The notes under the pieces are model-generated. The model saw only the letters and a list, made by a program, of their open reading frames with translations. It was not told the DNA's origin and did no database searches. A stretch of 64,000 bases of DNA from Actinomyces capricornis (GTDB lineage Bacteria; Actinomycetota; Actinomycetes; Actinomycetales; Actinomycetaceae), in NCBI RefSeq assembly GCF_019974135.1, contig NZ_AP025017.1, forward strand, positions 1,426,001 to 1,490,000, given 5' to 3'. Shown here in pieces: positions 17,487 through 26,254 of this stretch. Numbering within the stretch: position 1 is the stretch's first letter; each line of letters starts with the position of its first letter. A program made the position numbers and the translations under genes.

Positions 17487-17544
17487 GAGCCGGCCGCGGG
17501 GTGGGCTCGGGCCCGCAGGCGGGGCTCCTTCAGGGGCGGCCGGC
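17485..17544. terminator. Bidirectional hairpin between convergent genes
   Basis: GCCGGCCGC (17489-17497) pairs with GCGGCCGGC (17536-17544), and inside it AGGAGCC near 17485-17491 can alternatively pair with GGCTCCT near 17523-17529. It lies between the stop of the hydrolase gene and the stop of the minus-strand DUF360 gene, so it probably serves both. Confidence 0.5.
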
Positions 17545-17552
17545 GTTGGGGC

Positions 17553-17960
17553 TCAGTCCTCCCGGGGGCCCAGGAGCGCGACGATGAGCGCTGAGATCAC
17601 CGAGACGATGAGGGAGCCCGCCACTGCGGCGCCGAAGGATGAGACCTCCAGGCCCAGGGGCACTGAGCCGCCGGCCCCCAGGGCATCCAGATTGTCCGTC
17701 AGCCACCCCGTCAGGGACAGCATGGCGCCGTTGACCACCAGGGCGAACAGTCCGAAGGTCAGGATGTACAGGGGCAGGGCCACCAGGCGCGCCACAGGTT
17801 TGATCAACGAGTTGACCAGCGCCAGTACCAGGCCCAGCACCACCAGGTTGATCCACATCGCCGCAGTGGACCCGCCCTGAGGCACGCTCAGCCCCGCCAG
17901 TAGGGAGGTGGCCAGCCACAGGCCCGCCGCATTGCCAAGGGTCCGCACGATCAGCTCCAT
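17553..17960 (-). CDS. Phage holin-like DUF360 (YvlD) membrane protein
   Basis: A 135-residue protein with four hydrophobic helices and the family motif ALVNSLIKPVARLVALPLYILTFGLFALVVNGAML. This family (pfam04020, often labelled 4-TMS phage holin) is widespread in chromosomes and not tied to phage; its function is unsettled, with links to envelope stress. ATG at 17960 is preceded on its strand by AAGGA at about 9 nt. It diverges from the aminotransferase gene, with 47 nt between start codons. Confidence 0.85.
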   Translation of the reverse strand: MELIVRTLGNAAGLWLATSLLAGLSVPQGGSTAAMWINLVVLGLVLALVNSLIKPVARLVALPLYILTFGLFALVVNGAMLSLTGWLTDNLDALGAGGSVPLGLEVSSFGAAVAGSLIVSVISALIVALLGPRED

Positions 17961-18007
17961 GTCACGAATCCTTCCAGGTGGTGCTGTGCAGTGCCAGGAT
18001 TGGGGCC

Positions 18008-19180
18008 ATGAGCACCGTCAGCGCCAGGAGCGCCGCGAATCCAGCAGGTCCCGCGGAGCCGGGGAGCGCCGTGGGCCCGGTGCGCCCCACGACCACGGTG
18101 CGCATCCGCCCCGATCTCGCCGATCTGCCCGCCTACGTGCCCGGAGCCCGGGCGCCAGGCGCACAGGCGGTCAAGCTCTCCTCCAACGAGCTGCCCTACC
18201 CGCCCCAGGAGCCGGTGGTCCAGGCCATCGCTCGGGCGGGCCGGGAGGTCAACCGCTACCCGCAGATGACCGGGGCGGGCCTCGTGGCGGCACTGGCGGA
18301 GCACTGGGGCATCAGCCCCGACCAGGTGGTGGTGGGCAACGGCTCGGTCGCACTCATCCAGCACCTCCTGGACACGGTCTGCCAGCCGGGCGATGAGGTG
18401 GTCCTGCCCTGGCGCTCCTTCGAGGCCTACCCGATCTGCGTGGCCGTGGCCGGGGCCACGGCCGTCCGCGTCCCCCTGGACGCCCAGGCCCGCCACGACA
18501 TCCCCGCGATGCTGGCCGCGATCACTCCCCGCACGCGCATGGTCATCGCCTGCAGCCCCAACAACCCCACCGGGACGGTCCTCAGCGCCACCGACCTGGC
18601 CGACCTGGTGGCGGGCGTGCCCCAGGACGTGGTGGTGCTCGTCGACGAGGCCTACCTCGACTTCGTCACCGACCCCGGGGCCGGCCGGGCCCTGCCGCTG
18701 CTGGACTCCCACCCTAACCTGGTCATCGCGCGCACCTTCTCCAAGGCCCACGCCCTGGCCGGGCTGCGCGTGGGATGCCTCATCGCCGAGCCGGGCCTGG
18801 CCTCCGCCGTGCGCTCGGTGTGCACGCCCTTCGGCGTCAGCCTGCCCGCCCAGGCCGCCGCCCTGGCCGCCCTGGGGGAGGAGGTCCAGGCCGAGACCGC
18901 GCGGCGCTGCCGGGATATCGCCGTCGAGCGCGACCGCCTGGCCGGGGTGCTGCGCGATCAGGGGTGGCAGGTCCCTACGGCGCAGGGGAACTTCCTGTGG
19001 CTACCGGTGGGCCGGGAGGCGAGCGCCGTGGCCGAGCACTTCGCGCAGGCGGGCCTGCTCGTGCGGCCCTTCGCCGGCGAGGGCGTGCGGGTGAGCGTGG
19101 GCCTGCCCGCCGATAACGAGCGCGTGGCGGCGGCCGCCGCCGCATGGATGGGCGCGGCCGGCTCCTCGAGCGGGGCCTGA
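18008..19180 (+). CDS. Histidinol-phosphate/aromatic aminotransferase (HisC2/Pat type)
   Basis: A 390-residue PLP enzyme of fold type I, subgroup HisC. Visible are VKLSSNELPYPP (substrate arm), GNGSVALIQHLL (PLP phosphate site), CSPNNPTGTVL, VDEAYLDF and the Schiff-base lysine Lys246 in TFSKAHALAGLRVG. It could transaminate histidinol phosphate, phenylalanine/tyrosine keto acids or both; there are no his or aro genes nearby to decide. A GTG at 17978 is in frame, but ATG 18008 is preferred because CAGGAT lies 7 nt upstream as a -10-like box and the N-terminus matches family length. Confidence 0.85.
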   Translation: MSTVSARSAANPAGPAEPGSAVGPVRPTTTVRIRPDLADLPAYVPGARAPGAQAVKLSSNELPYPPQEPVVQAIARAGREVNRYPQMTGAGLVAALAEHWGISPDQVVVGNGSVALIQHLLDTVCQPGDEVVLPWRSFEAYPICVAVAGATAVRVPLDAQARHDIPAMLAAITPRTRMVIACSPNNPTGTVLSATDLADLVAGVPQDVVVLVDEAYLDFVTDPGAGRALPLLDSHPNLVIARTFSKAHALAGLRVGCLIAEPGLASAVRSVCTPFGVSLPAQAAALAALGEEVQAETARRCRDIAVERDRLAGVLRDQGWQVPTAQGNFLWLPVGREASAVAEHFAQAGLLVRPFAGEGVRVSVGLPADNERVAAAAAAWMGAAGSSSGA

Positions 19181-19358
19181 CCATCAGCGCCGCACTGCTT
19201 GAGGACCCCTGGCTGCGGGTTGCGGCGCTCAATGGTCACACCCGCCATGTCGGGCTCAGGGCAGAAGCATCGATCCCAGGGCGGACAGGCCCCGGTGGCG
19301 ACGATGACCACCTGCAGGACAGGCCGGCACCTCAGCGGACCTGTGGCACAGTCCTCCC

Positions 19359-21278
19359 GTGACTGACAGCCCCGCCCCGCCCCGGGCCCCCCGCCCCTAC
19401 GACCACCCCGCACCGCACAGCGCCCCGCCTGCCGCCCAGCAGCGGCCATGGTGGAAGGACGCTGTGGTCTACCAGATCTACCCGCGCTCCTTCGCCGACG
19501 CCGACGGCAACGGCATCGGGGACCTGGTGGGCATCACCTCCCGCGTGCCCTACCTCAAGGAGCTGGGCGTGGACGCCGTCTGGCTCTCGCCCTTCTACCC
19601 CTCCGCGCTCGCGGACGGGGGCTACGACGTCGATGACTACCGCGACGTCGCCCCCCAGATCGGAACCCTGGAGGACTTCGACACCATGGTCGCCGCACTC
19701 CACGAGGCGGGCATCCGGGTGATGGTCGATATCGTCCCCAACCACTCCTCCAACCGCCACGAGTGGTTCCGCGCGGCCCTGGCCGGTGGGCCCGACGCGC
19801 CTGAGCGGGCGCTCTACCACGTGCGCCCCGGCACCGGCCCCGATGGCGCCGAGCCGCCCAATGACTGGCGATCGATCTTCGGGGGGCCGGCCTGGGAGCG
19901 CATCGTGGACCGTGACGCCCAGGGGCGGGCCCTCACCGGCCCCGGCACCGGCCGGCCCTACCAGTGGTACCTGCACATCTTCGCCGTCCAGCAGCCGGAC
20001 CTCAACTGGGACCACCCCGCCGTGCGCGAGCACTTCCGCGGCACCCTGCGATTCTGGGCCGACCGCGGTGTGGACGGCTTCCGCGTTGATGCGGCACTGG
20101 GCATGGCCAAGGACATGTCCGAGCCCTACCGCCCCTTCGTGCAGATCCCCTGGTGGCCCCTGCCCGAGGACGGCTCCCACCCCCTGTTCGACCGCGATGA
20201 GGTCCACGAGATCTACCGCGAGTGGCGCACCATCCTGGAGGACTACGACCCGCCCCGCTTCGCCGTGGCCGAGGCCGGGGTCGCCGCCTCCCGTCGCGCG
20301 GCCTACGCCGCCAGCGTGGGCCAGGCCTTCAACTTCCAGATGCAGGACGCCGACTTCACCCCCGCCTCCTACCGGTGGGCGGTGCAGGCCGGGCTGGACG
20401 ACCTGGAGCGCTGCGGCTCGACCACCTGGGTGCTGGGCTGCCACGACGTCATCCGCGTGGCCTCCCGCTACAGCTTCGACCCGCAGCACGGGAGCAGGCG
20501 GGAGGAGAGCCAGGCGGGCCCCGGTCCTGGAGGGGGCCGGGGCGCTGCCCAGGACCCTTGCCAGGAGGCCGGGGCCTCCCCACATGCCCCGGGCGTGGAG
20601 GAGCCCGGGCCCTACGACCCGGCGCAGGGGGAGGAGCCCGCCGGGGTGAGCCTGGCCCTGGCCCGCCAGTGGGTGGTCGCCAATGGGGCGGCCCCCGTGG
20701 GTGATGCGGCCGCCGGCCGCCGCCGGGCCCTGGCCGGGGCGCTGCTGGTCATGGCCCTGCCCGGCTCCATGTACATCTACCAGGGCGACGAGCTGGGCCT
20801 GCCCGAGGTCCCCGACATCCCCGAGGACCGCCTGCAGGACCCCATTGCCCTGCGCCGGCGCGCGGTGGAGAAGGGCCGGGACGGCTGCCGGGTGCCGCTG
20901 CCGTGGACGCGCTCGGGCTCCAGCAGCGGATTCGGCCCCGAGGGCGGCGCTGAGCCCCACCTCCCCCAGCCCGAGGACTGGGGCGCCTACAGCGCCCAGG
21001 AGCAGGACGGCGATGAGGGCTCCGCCCTGGAGCTCTACCGGGCGGGGCTGGCGCTGCGCCGCCGGGTGTGGGGCGCGGCCAATGATGAGCCCCTCACCTG
21101 GCTGGAGACCCCGGATCACGCCCTGGCCTTCGCCCGCGGCGGCGTGCAGTGCTGGACGGCCTTCGGGGCGCCGGTGGAGCTGCCCGCGGGACGGGTGCTG
21201 CTGTCCAGCGCCCCGATCGACGCCGCATCGCAACCCGCGGTCCTGCCCGCCGATGCCACCGCCTGGCTGGTTCCCTGA
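19359..21278 (+). CDS. GH13 alpha-glucosidase/oligo-1,6-glucosidase with an inserted low-complexity segment
   Basis: A 639-residue glycoside hydrolase family 13 enzyme: WWKDAVVYQIYPRSFADADGNGIGDL, DIVPNHSS (region I), GFRVDAALGM with nucleophile Asp244 (II), VAEAGV with acid/base Glu305 (III) and GCHDVIR with Asp363 (IV). It should hydrolyse alpha-glucosides in the cytoplasm, as no signal peptide is present. A Gly/Pro/Glu-rich insertion of about 50 residues (about 378-430) splits the barrel after region IV. Start GTG 19359 lies 6 nt after CACAGT and has no SD, suggesting a leaderless message. The 178 nt before it show no gene. Confidence 0.88.
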   Translation: MTDSPAPPRAPRPYDHPAPHSAPPAAQQRPWWKDAVVYQIYPRSFADADGNGIGDLVGITSRVPYLKELGVDAVWLSPFYPSALADGGYDVDDYRDVAPQIGTLEDFDTMVAALHEAGIRVMVDIVPNHSSNRHEWFRAALAGGPDAPERALYHVRPGTGPDGAEPPNDWRSIFGGPAWERIVDRDAQGRALTGPGTGRPYQWYLHIFAVQQPDLNWDHPAVREHFRGTLRFWADRGVDGFRVDAALGMAKDMSEPYRPFVQIPWWPLPEDGSHPLFDRDEVHEIYREWRTILEDYDPPRFAVAEAGVAASRRAAYAASVGQAFNFQMQDADFTPASYRWAVQAGLDDLERCGSTTWVLGCHDVIRVASRYSFDPQHGSRREESQAGPGPGGGRGAAQDPCQEAGASPHAPGVEEPGPYDPAQGEEPAGVSLALARQWVVANGAAPVGDAAAGRRRALAGALLVMALPGSMYIYQGDELGLPEVPDIPEDRLQDPIALRRRAVEKGRDGCRVPLPWTRSGSSSGFGPEGGAEPHLPQPEDWGAYSAQEQDGDEGSALELYRAGLALRRRVWGAANDEPLTWLETPDHALAFARGGVQCWTAFGAPVELPAGRVLLSSAPIDAASQPAVLPADATAWLVP

Positions 21279-21287
21279 GCCTGCCCC

Positions 21288-21495
21288 GCTGCACATCTTC
21301 AGCACCGCTGGTCCCTATGACGCGTAACGATCACGCAGCATTCTGCGGTTCTTTGTGACGTGTCTCGGCAAGTGGCTGCCGAAGATGTGCAGCGCCGGCC
21401 CCGTTGCACATCGTGGAGGCGGCGGTGCCACCGAGCTGGGGCAGGAACCGCAGAAGCTCGCGGTTCCTGCCCCAGTCCGCCGGTTGACGATGTGC
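21288..21495. repeat. Nested palindromes and TGCACATCTTCAG repeats, probable bidirectional terminator
   Basis: TGCACATCTTCAG (21290-21302) is matched by GAAGATGTGCA (21381-21391). A second pair, GCACATCGT (21406-21414) and ACGATGTGC (21487-21495), encloses a perfect 15-bp hairpin (CTGGGGCAGGAACCG, 21436-21450, with 21461-21475; 10-nt loop). The block lies between the convergent GH13 and DUF4353 genes. The 13-mer recurs in both orientations at 25142-25154 and 25221-25233, so it is a dispersed repeat and not just a local stem. Confidence 0.7.
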
Positions 21496-21502
21496 AGCGG
21501 GG

Positions 21503-23230
21503 TCAGCCCCGGCTGTCCTGGGCCGGCGCTCCCGGGGCGCCCTGGCCCCCGGGAGCCTGCCCCATGGGGCCGCCCATCCCCGAGGACAGGGCGGAGGCGG
21601 TGCCGGTGGCGGAGCCGCCGGAGGTGGAGGACACCGTGTACTCCTGGCCCTCCTGCAGTCCCAGGACCGTGATGTAGTCGGCGGAGATCGTACTGGTCAG
21701 CGTCCACTGCGAAGCCCCGCTGAGGGTGATGGTGTCGCCCTCGGCGACCGCCGGATCCCCGGTGACGCCCACGAGGGTGGTGGCGCCATTGGCGTCGATC
21801 GCCCCGTCCATGGAGCCCGTCGAGCCCCCGATGACGACCTTGCCCCCGGTGACATGGGCCGAGCCATTGGAGTCGATGCCGTCCGAGGCGGCGTAGTCCA
21901 CCTGGACGGTGCCCCCCGAGATCGTCAGCACCGAGCCGTCATCGGACTCCGAGTCGGCGCTCTCATGGCCCTCGATGACGTAGTCGCCATTGGAGGCGTT
22001 GATCCCGTCATCGCCGGAGGCCACCGACAGCTCGCCGCCGCTGATGGTCACGAAGGGGGCCTGGAGGCCCTCATCGGCGGTGTCGAGGGTGAGGGTGCCC
22101 GAGTCCTGGGTGTAACTCACCCCCGCGTTGATCCCCTTGGGGGAGGGGGTGGTGTCCTGGGACTCCTGGTCGGACTGGGTGCCCGGCCCGGCCTCCTCCT
22201 GGGGCACGGCATTGGCCTGGCCCCCGCCGGCGGTGATCGACAGGGTCGTGCCGGCCACTGTGACATCCGTGGTGGCGGCGATCCCGTCGTCGCCGGAGAC
22301 CAGGGTGAGCGAGGCCTTGCCCAGGGACACGAAGCCCTTGGTCTCGTCATTGTCCTCACTGGACTTCACCGCATCCCCACCGGCATTGATGCTCAGCGTC
22401 CCGGAGTTGACCGCCACGTAGTCCTTGCCGCGCAGGCCGTCGTCGACGGCCGTGACCTCGATGGTCGTGCCTCCGGTGATGATGAGGCCGTTCTTGGAGG
22501 AGATGCCGTCCTTGTGCGAGCCGGTCACGGACAGTGAGCCGGTGCCGGTCAGGGTGAGGGTGTCGGAGGAGAACAGGGCGGCGGTCGGAGCCTCGGAGGA
22601 GGTGTCGGCGTAGGTGGCGCCGTCGGCCAGGGTGTTGGTCGAGCCCTTGGCCAGGACCACGATCGCCTCCCCGGCGTCCTGGATGTCGATGGCTGGGCCG
22701 TCGGTGCTGGTGATCGAGGCGCCGTCCAGGACGATGCGCACCTCGGCGTCGGGGGCGGCCACCACGACCCTGCCGTTGGAGGTCGTCCCGGAGAGCACGT
22801 AGGTGCCCGCCTCGGTGATGGTCACTGTCGAGCCCTCCGCGCTGGCGCCCTGGCCCTGGATGGTGGCCGAGCCCTCGGACAGGGCGATCGTGGTGGCGCC
22901 GGAGGCATCCACGGTCCCGGCGTCGTCCTGGGAGGTGGAGGCCTGCTCGACCTGTGCGTTGACCCCCAGGATGTCGGCGGTGGTGGCGCCGGTGGAGGCC
23001 GAGGCGACGGCCGAGGAGATCGTGGTCCAGGCGGTGCCCGGGGCCTGTGAGGACTCCGAGGCCGTCGAGGATTGCGAGGAGGCCGACGACGCCGAGCCGG
23101 AGTGGCCGGTGGAGGCCGCCTCACTGCTGGTGGTGGCGCCGGAGGCGGTGCATCCGGCGGCCAGGGTCAGTGCGGCCAGGAGGGCGATCGGTCCGGTGGT
23201 GCGGCGGTGGAGGAGAGTGCGGGTGATCAT
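21503..23230 (-). CDS. DUF4353 carbohydrate-binding-type lipoprotein
   Basis: A 575-residue exported lipoprotein: N-terminal RRTTGPIALLAALTLAAGC with lipobox LAAGC (Cys27), then a Ser/Thr-rich linker and many beta-strand repeats of the type ITGGTTIEVTAVDDGLRGKD, SGDDGIAATTDVTV and SGGTVQVDYAASDGIDSNG, which fit a right-handed beta-helix of the DUF4353 family. The repeats are rich in Asp-Asp-Gly. The C-terminus is Gly/Pro/Gln-rich. In other bacteria DUF4353 proteins cluster with VTC-domain and DUF4956 genes, as here, suggesting a shared envelope function involving polyanions. The start is preceded by AAGGA. Confidence 0.8.
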   Translation of the reverse strand: MITRTLLHRRTTGPIALLAALTLAAGCTASGATTSSEAASTGHSGSASSASSQSSTASESSQAPGTAWTTISSAVASASTGATTADILGVNAQVEQASTSQDDAGTVDASGATTIALSEGSATIQGQGASAEGSTVTITEAGTYVLSGTTSNGRVVVAAPDAEVRIVLDGASITSTDGPAIDIQDAGEAIVVLAKGSTNTLADGATYADTSSEAPTAALFSSDTLTLTGTGSLSVTGSHKDGISSKNGLIITGGTTIEVTAVDDGLRGKDYVAVNSGTLSINAGGDAVKSSEDNDETKGFVSLGKASLTLVSGDDGIAATTDVTVAGTTLSITAGGGQANAVPQEEAGPGTQSDQESQDTTPSPKGINAGVSYTQDSGTLTLDTADEGLQAPFVTISGGELSVASGDDGINASNGDYVIEGHESADSESDDGSVLTISGGTVQVDYAASDGIDSNGSAHVTGGKVVIGGSTGSMDGAIDANGATTLVGVTGDPAVAEGDTITLSGASQWTLTSTISADYITVLGLQEGQEYTVSSTSGGSATGTASALSSGMGGPMGQAPGGQGAPGAPAQDSRG

Positions 23231-23305
23231 GGTGCTGTCCTTGTGGTGGTGCGGGTGGGTCGGTGCAGGCCGGGCCTGCGGCGGATGGATGGTGTGCGGA
23301 CGGCG

Positions 23306-24265
23306 CTAGGCCGCTGCGGCGAGCGCGTCCAGTCGGGCCATCCCGGTGAGATCGGTGAGGTCGCGGCTCAGGAGGCGGTGCCACCTGTTGGCGGGCAGCT
23401 CGGGGTGGAGCAGGGCCAATCCGGTGGCGTACTTGGAGATGCGCGCGGGCCGGTGGCCCGCTGACCACAGCAGGCGGTCGGTGGGTGAGGGGCCGGCGGG
23501 GTTCTTCGTCTCGACGACGGCGTATCCGCTGAGCCTCACCGGCGCACCCGGCTCGGCGGCCGGGGAGCGTCGGGTGGGCAGGGCCGACCTGCCGGGCTCC
23601 GTCCTCCAGGTCGAGCGGGTCAGGCGCCTCCAGGTCAGGTCGGTGTCGATGGTGGCGCGGGCACCGTCGTCGGGCAGGTGCAGGGTGCAGCGCTGGTAGG
23701 TGGTGGCCAGGACGGGGGCGAGGGACTCGGCGATGCGCTGGGCGGCCTGCTCCTCGACGACCCCCAGGCCGGTCAGGCAGGAGGCCACGAAGTCGCGCCC
23801 CTCCTCGGTGATGCGGCCGGAGTCGCCGGGGCTGTAGGAGATGCGGGTCTTGACGGTGGCCTCGCGCGAGTCGCAGGTCTTGACCTCTAAGAAGCACAGG
23901 TCGGAGTCCAGGTAGGTGCGGGTGCGGACCTTGAAGCGGTGGCGGCGCTTGCGTGCTGCGCGCATGTAGGACTCCAGGCCGGGGGTGTCGAAGTAGGTCG
24001 AGGCGTAGGAGAAGCTGCGCCTGCCCTCGATCTGCAGGACGTGGGCCCGGTTCGCCAGGGCGTCGATGAGCTCCTGGGTGCCTGCGATCGGTAGGAGGTA
24101 CTTGCGGTCCACGCGGGTCAGCAGGCCCGCGGCCGCCTCCAGCCTCTCCAGTGTGGTGGCGGGAAGGTGCTGCGCGCTCAGGGCGGTCGGTGCGGGCTGG
24201 GGCGGTGCGGACTGTGGTGAGGCGGGTCGTGCCGGGCCCGGGATGGGGGCGGCGGGGCGGGTCAT
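23306..24265 (-). CDS. VTC-domain (polyphosphate polymerase-like) protein, copy 1
   Basis: A 319-residue protein with a VTC-type triphosphate-tunnel domain: LLTRVDRKYLLP, SFSYASTYFDTPGLESYMRAARKRRHRFKVRTRTYLDSDLCFLEVKT, TIDTDLTW, VVETKNP and HRPARISKYATGLALLHP. The basic and acidic tunnel residues (R-x-D-R-K-Y, K-x-R-x-R, E-x-K, E-T-K) are present, consistent with a nucleotide-dependent polyphosphate-synthesising fold. Activity in bacteria is inferred from family. A longer reading upstream is possible, but ATG 24265 has a near-perfect CAGGAGGAG site. The gene is 26 nt downstream of its DUF4956 partner on the same strand. Confidence 0.85.
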   Translation of the reverse strand: MTRPAAPIPGPARPASPQSAPPQPAPTALSAQHLPATTLERLEAAAGLLTRVDRKYLLPIAGTQELIDALANRAHVLQIEGRRSFSYASTYFDTPGLESYMRAARKRRHRFKVRTRTYLDSDLCFLEVKTCDSREATVKTRISYSPGDSGRITEEGRDFVASCLTGLGVVEEQAAQRIAESLAPVLATTYQRCTLHLPDDGARATIDTDLTWRRLTRSTWRTEPGRSALPTRRSPAAEPGAPVRLSGYAVVETKNPAGPSPTDRLLWSAGHRPARISKYATGLALLHPELPANRWHRLLSRDLTDLTGMARLDALAAAA

Positions 24266-24291
24266 ACGGGCTCCTCCTGATGCTGCGGGGC

Positions 24292-24942
24292 TCAGTTCGC
24301 GGTGACGGCGTGGCGGGCGCCGGTGAAGCTGTCCGCCGGTGAGGCGACGGAGGGCAGGTGGGCGGCCGCGGCGTCGGCGGCGGTGAGCTCGGTGGTGGTG
24401 CGGGGCAGTTGGAAGCGCACGTCGACCAGGGTGGTGTCGTTGACCAGGTCGAGGCGCTGGACCTCCAGGGAGCGGACCTGGCCGCCCAGGGTGCGCTCCA
24501 GGTGGGCGATGAGCGCGGTCTCGTTGCTGAGGGCGCGGTCCAGGAGGATGACCTGGTGGCGGTGGCGGCGCATGAGGGCGGGGTGGTCCCCGATCCACAG
24601 GGAGGCCACGACCAGCGCCATGAGGGCAGCCACGCCCAGGATCGGGGCGGTCTGGATGCCGCCGAGCAGGCCCAGGGCCAGGGCGGCGAAGAAGTAGGCG
24701 ACCTCGTGCTGGGCCAGCTGGGTGGAGCGCAGGCGGATGATGGATAGCACGCCGAACAGGCCCAGCCCCAGGCCCGCGGCGATGCTCGCGGTGGACAGCA
24801 GGAGGGTGACGGCCAGGACCCCGATGTTGACGCCGATGTAGGCGGCGATGAGGTCCTTGCGGTTGTGTCGTGGGGCGTAGAGGGTGCCGATGAGGATGCC
24901 CAGGGCGATGAGGTCGGCGGCGATGTACATGAGGGCGCTCAT
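24292..24942 (-). CDS. DUF4956 membrane protein, copy 1
   Basis: A 216-residue protein with four hydrophobic helices followed by a cytoplasmic ACT-like tail. Hallmarks are RKDLIAAYIGVNIGVLAVTLLLSTASI, GLGLGLFGVLSIIRLRSTQLAQHEVAYFFAALALGLLGG and HRHQVILLD. DUF4956 is nearly always adjacent to VTC-domain genes and may form the membrane part of a polyphosphate-handling complex. ATG 24942 is chosen over the ORF opening at 24996 because it follows AGGAG by 8 nt. It is nearly identical in its core to copy 2 at 26255. Confidence 0.85.
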   Translation of the reverse strand: MSALMYIAADLIALGILIGTLYAPRHNRKDLIAAYIGVNIGVLAVTLLLSTASIAAGLGLGLFGVLSIIRLRSTQLAQHEVAYFFAALALGLLGGIQTAPILGVAALMALVVASLWIGDHPALMRRHRHQVILLDRALSNETALIAHLERTLGGQVRSLEVQRLDLVNDTTLVDVRFQLPRTTTELTAADAAAAHLPSVASPADSFTGARHAVTAN

Positions 24943-25141
24943 GCGGTGACTCCTAATGTGTTGGGAGGCCCGTTCGGGCTGACACCAAGGAGTCAAGACG
25001 CGCAGTCAATGAGCCGGCTGTGAATGAGGCAAGCCCCAGGCATGGATTTCTCCGGCGCGGATTCTCAGGCGGGATGCGGGCTGGGACTGTCAGAGGGATC
25101 ACCGGGAGCTGCTGGCCTGCGGGGGTAGGCGTGGTGGGGGT

Positions 25142-25233
25142 TGCACATCTTCAGCTCGCCCCGGTATTCGGGACTGGCGAGATCATGCGGAAGATCCAGC
25201 GCTGGGAGTCGGGCCGGGGTCTGAAGATGTGCA
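25142..25233. repeat. Inverted pair of TGCACATCTTCAG 13-mers
   Basis: TGCACATCTTCAG (25142-25154) and its exact reverse complement (25221-25233) bracket 66 nt in the gap between the two VTC/DUF4956 pairs. The same 13-mer lies at 21290. The rest of 24943-25288 shows no gene; it should contain the promoter of copy 1 and the terminator of copy 2. Confidence 0.65.
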
Positions 25234-25288
25234 GCGGGGCCGGGGCGGGCTTCCCCGATGCCGCTGAGCGGCGATCCGTGATCGTGGC

Positions 25289-26125
25289 TCAGGCGGCGTG
25301 CCGGGCCTGGTAGGTGCTGGGGCGGGAGCCGGCGAGCTCGTGAGTCAGGGTGCGGTGCCACTTATTGGCGGGGAGCCCGGGGTGGAGCAGCGCCATCCCG
25401 GTGGCGTACTTGGAGATGCGGGCCGGGCGGTGGCCCTGGGACCACAGGAAGCGGTCCGCCAGGGAGGGGGTGGAGGGGTTCTTGGTCTCCACGACGATGA
25501 GGTCGCCGATCGAGGAGGTCCGGGTTCCCGGCCCGCTGACGTCAATATCCCTCCACGTCAGGTAGGCATCGACCGTCACCCGGGCCTCGTCCTGGGGCAG
25601 GTGCATGGTGATGCGGTCGTAGTGGGTCATGATGACCGGGCTGAGCATCTGGGCGACCTGCGCCGCCTGGGACGGGGCGAGGATGTGCGAGTCGATCAGG
25701 CGCTCGATGACGAAGTCGCCGCCCTCCCGGGTGATGCGGTTGCAGTCCGCGGAGCTGTAGGGCAGGCGGGTCTTGACGGTGCTCTCGCGCGAGCCCTGGG
25801 TCTTGACCTCCAGGAAGCACAGGTCGGAGTCCAGGTAGGTGCGGGTGCGGACCTTGAAGCTGCGGCGGCGCTTGCGTGCTGAGAGCAGGTAGGTGGACAG
25901 GTCGGGGGTGTCGAAGTAGGTCGAGGCGTAGGAGAAGGCCTGGAGCTGGTCGATCTGGAGGACCCTGCCGTGCGGGGCCAGGGTGCTGATGAGCGCCTGG
26001 GCGTCGGGCAGGGGGATGAGGTACTTGCGGTCGATGCGGGTGAGCAGGTCTGCGTCGGTGTTGAGCTCTTGGAGGCTGATCGTCGCCATCCCGTGGGTGC
26101 GCAGCCTGAGCGTGTGCCGGGGCAT
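25289..26125 (-). CDS. VTC-domain (polyphosphate polymerase-like) protein, copy 2
   Basis: A 278-residue paralogue of the 23306 protein with the same tunnel motifs: LLTRIDRKYLIPLPDAQAL, FSYASTYFDTPDLSTYL, KVRTRTYLDSDLCFLEVKTQGSRESTVKTR, VETKNPSTPSLADRFLWSQGHRPARISKYATGMALLHP. It lacks the N-terminal Pro-rich extension of copy 1 and has diverged mostly in the middle (residues 120-190). Start ATG 26125 follows AGGAG by about 5 nt. It forms a pair with the DUF4956 gene at 26255, 129 nt upstream on the same strand. The two pairs are a tandem duplication. Confidence 0.85.
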   Translation of the reverse strand: MPRHTLRLRTHGMATISLQELNTDADLLTRIDRKYLIPLPDAQALISTLAPHGRVLQIDQLQAFSYASTYFDTPDLSTYLLSARKRRRSFKVRTRTYLDSDLCFLEVKTQGSRESTVKTRLPYSSADCNRITREGGDFVIERLIDSHILAPSQAAQVAQMLSPVIMTHYDRITMHLPQDEARVTVDAYLTWRDIDVSGPGTRTSSIGDLIVVETKNPSTPSLADRFLWSQGHRPARISKYATGMALLHPGLPANKWHRTLTHELAGSRPSTYQARHAA

Positions 26126-26254
26126 GAGGGCTCCTGTGGTCTGTCATGGCTGTCATCGGATGCTGTGGCCCGGCTCCGGCCGCCGGGGATGGATCGGGGC
26201 TGCCGGGGCCGGGATGGGCCGGGCCTTGGCTGAACCGCGATCGTCGGGGCCCGG

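Noticed and set aside
17553..17960. Phage holin suggesting a prophage
   Set aside because: The holin-like label belongs to the chromosomal DUF360 family; no phage genes are nearby.
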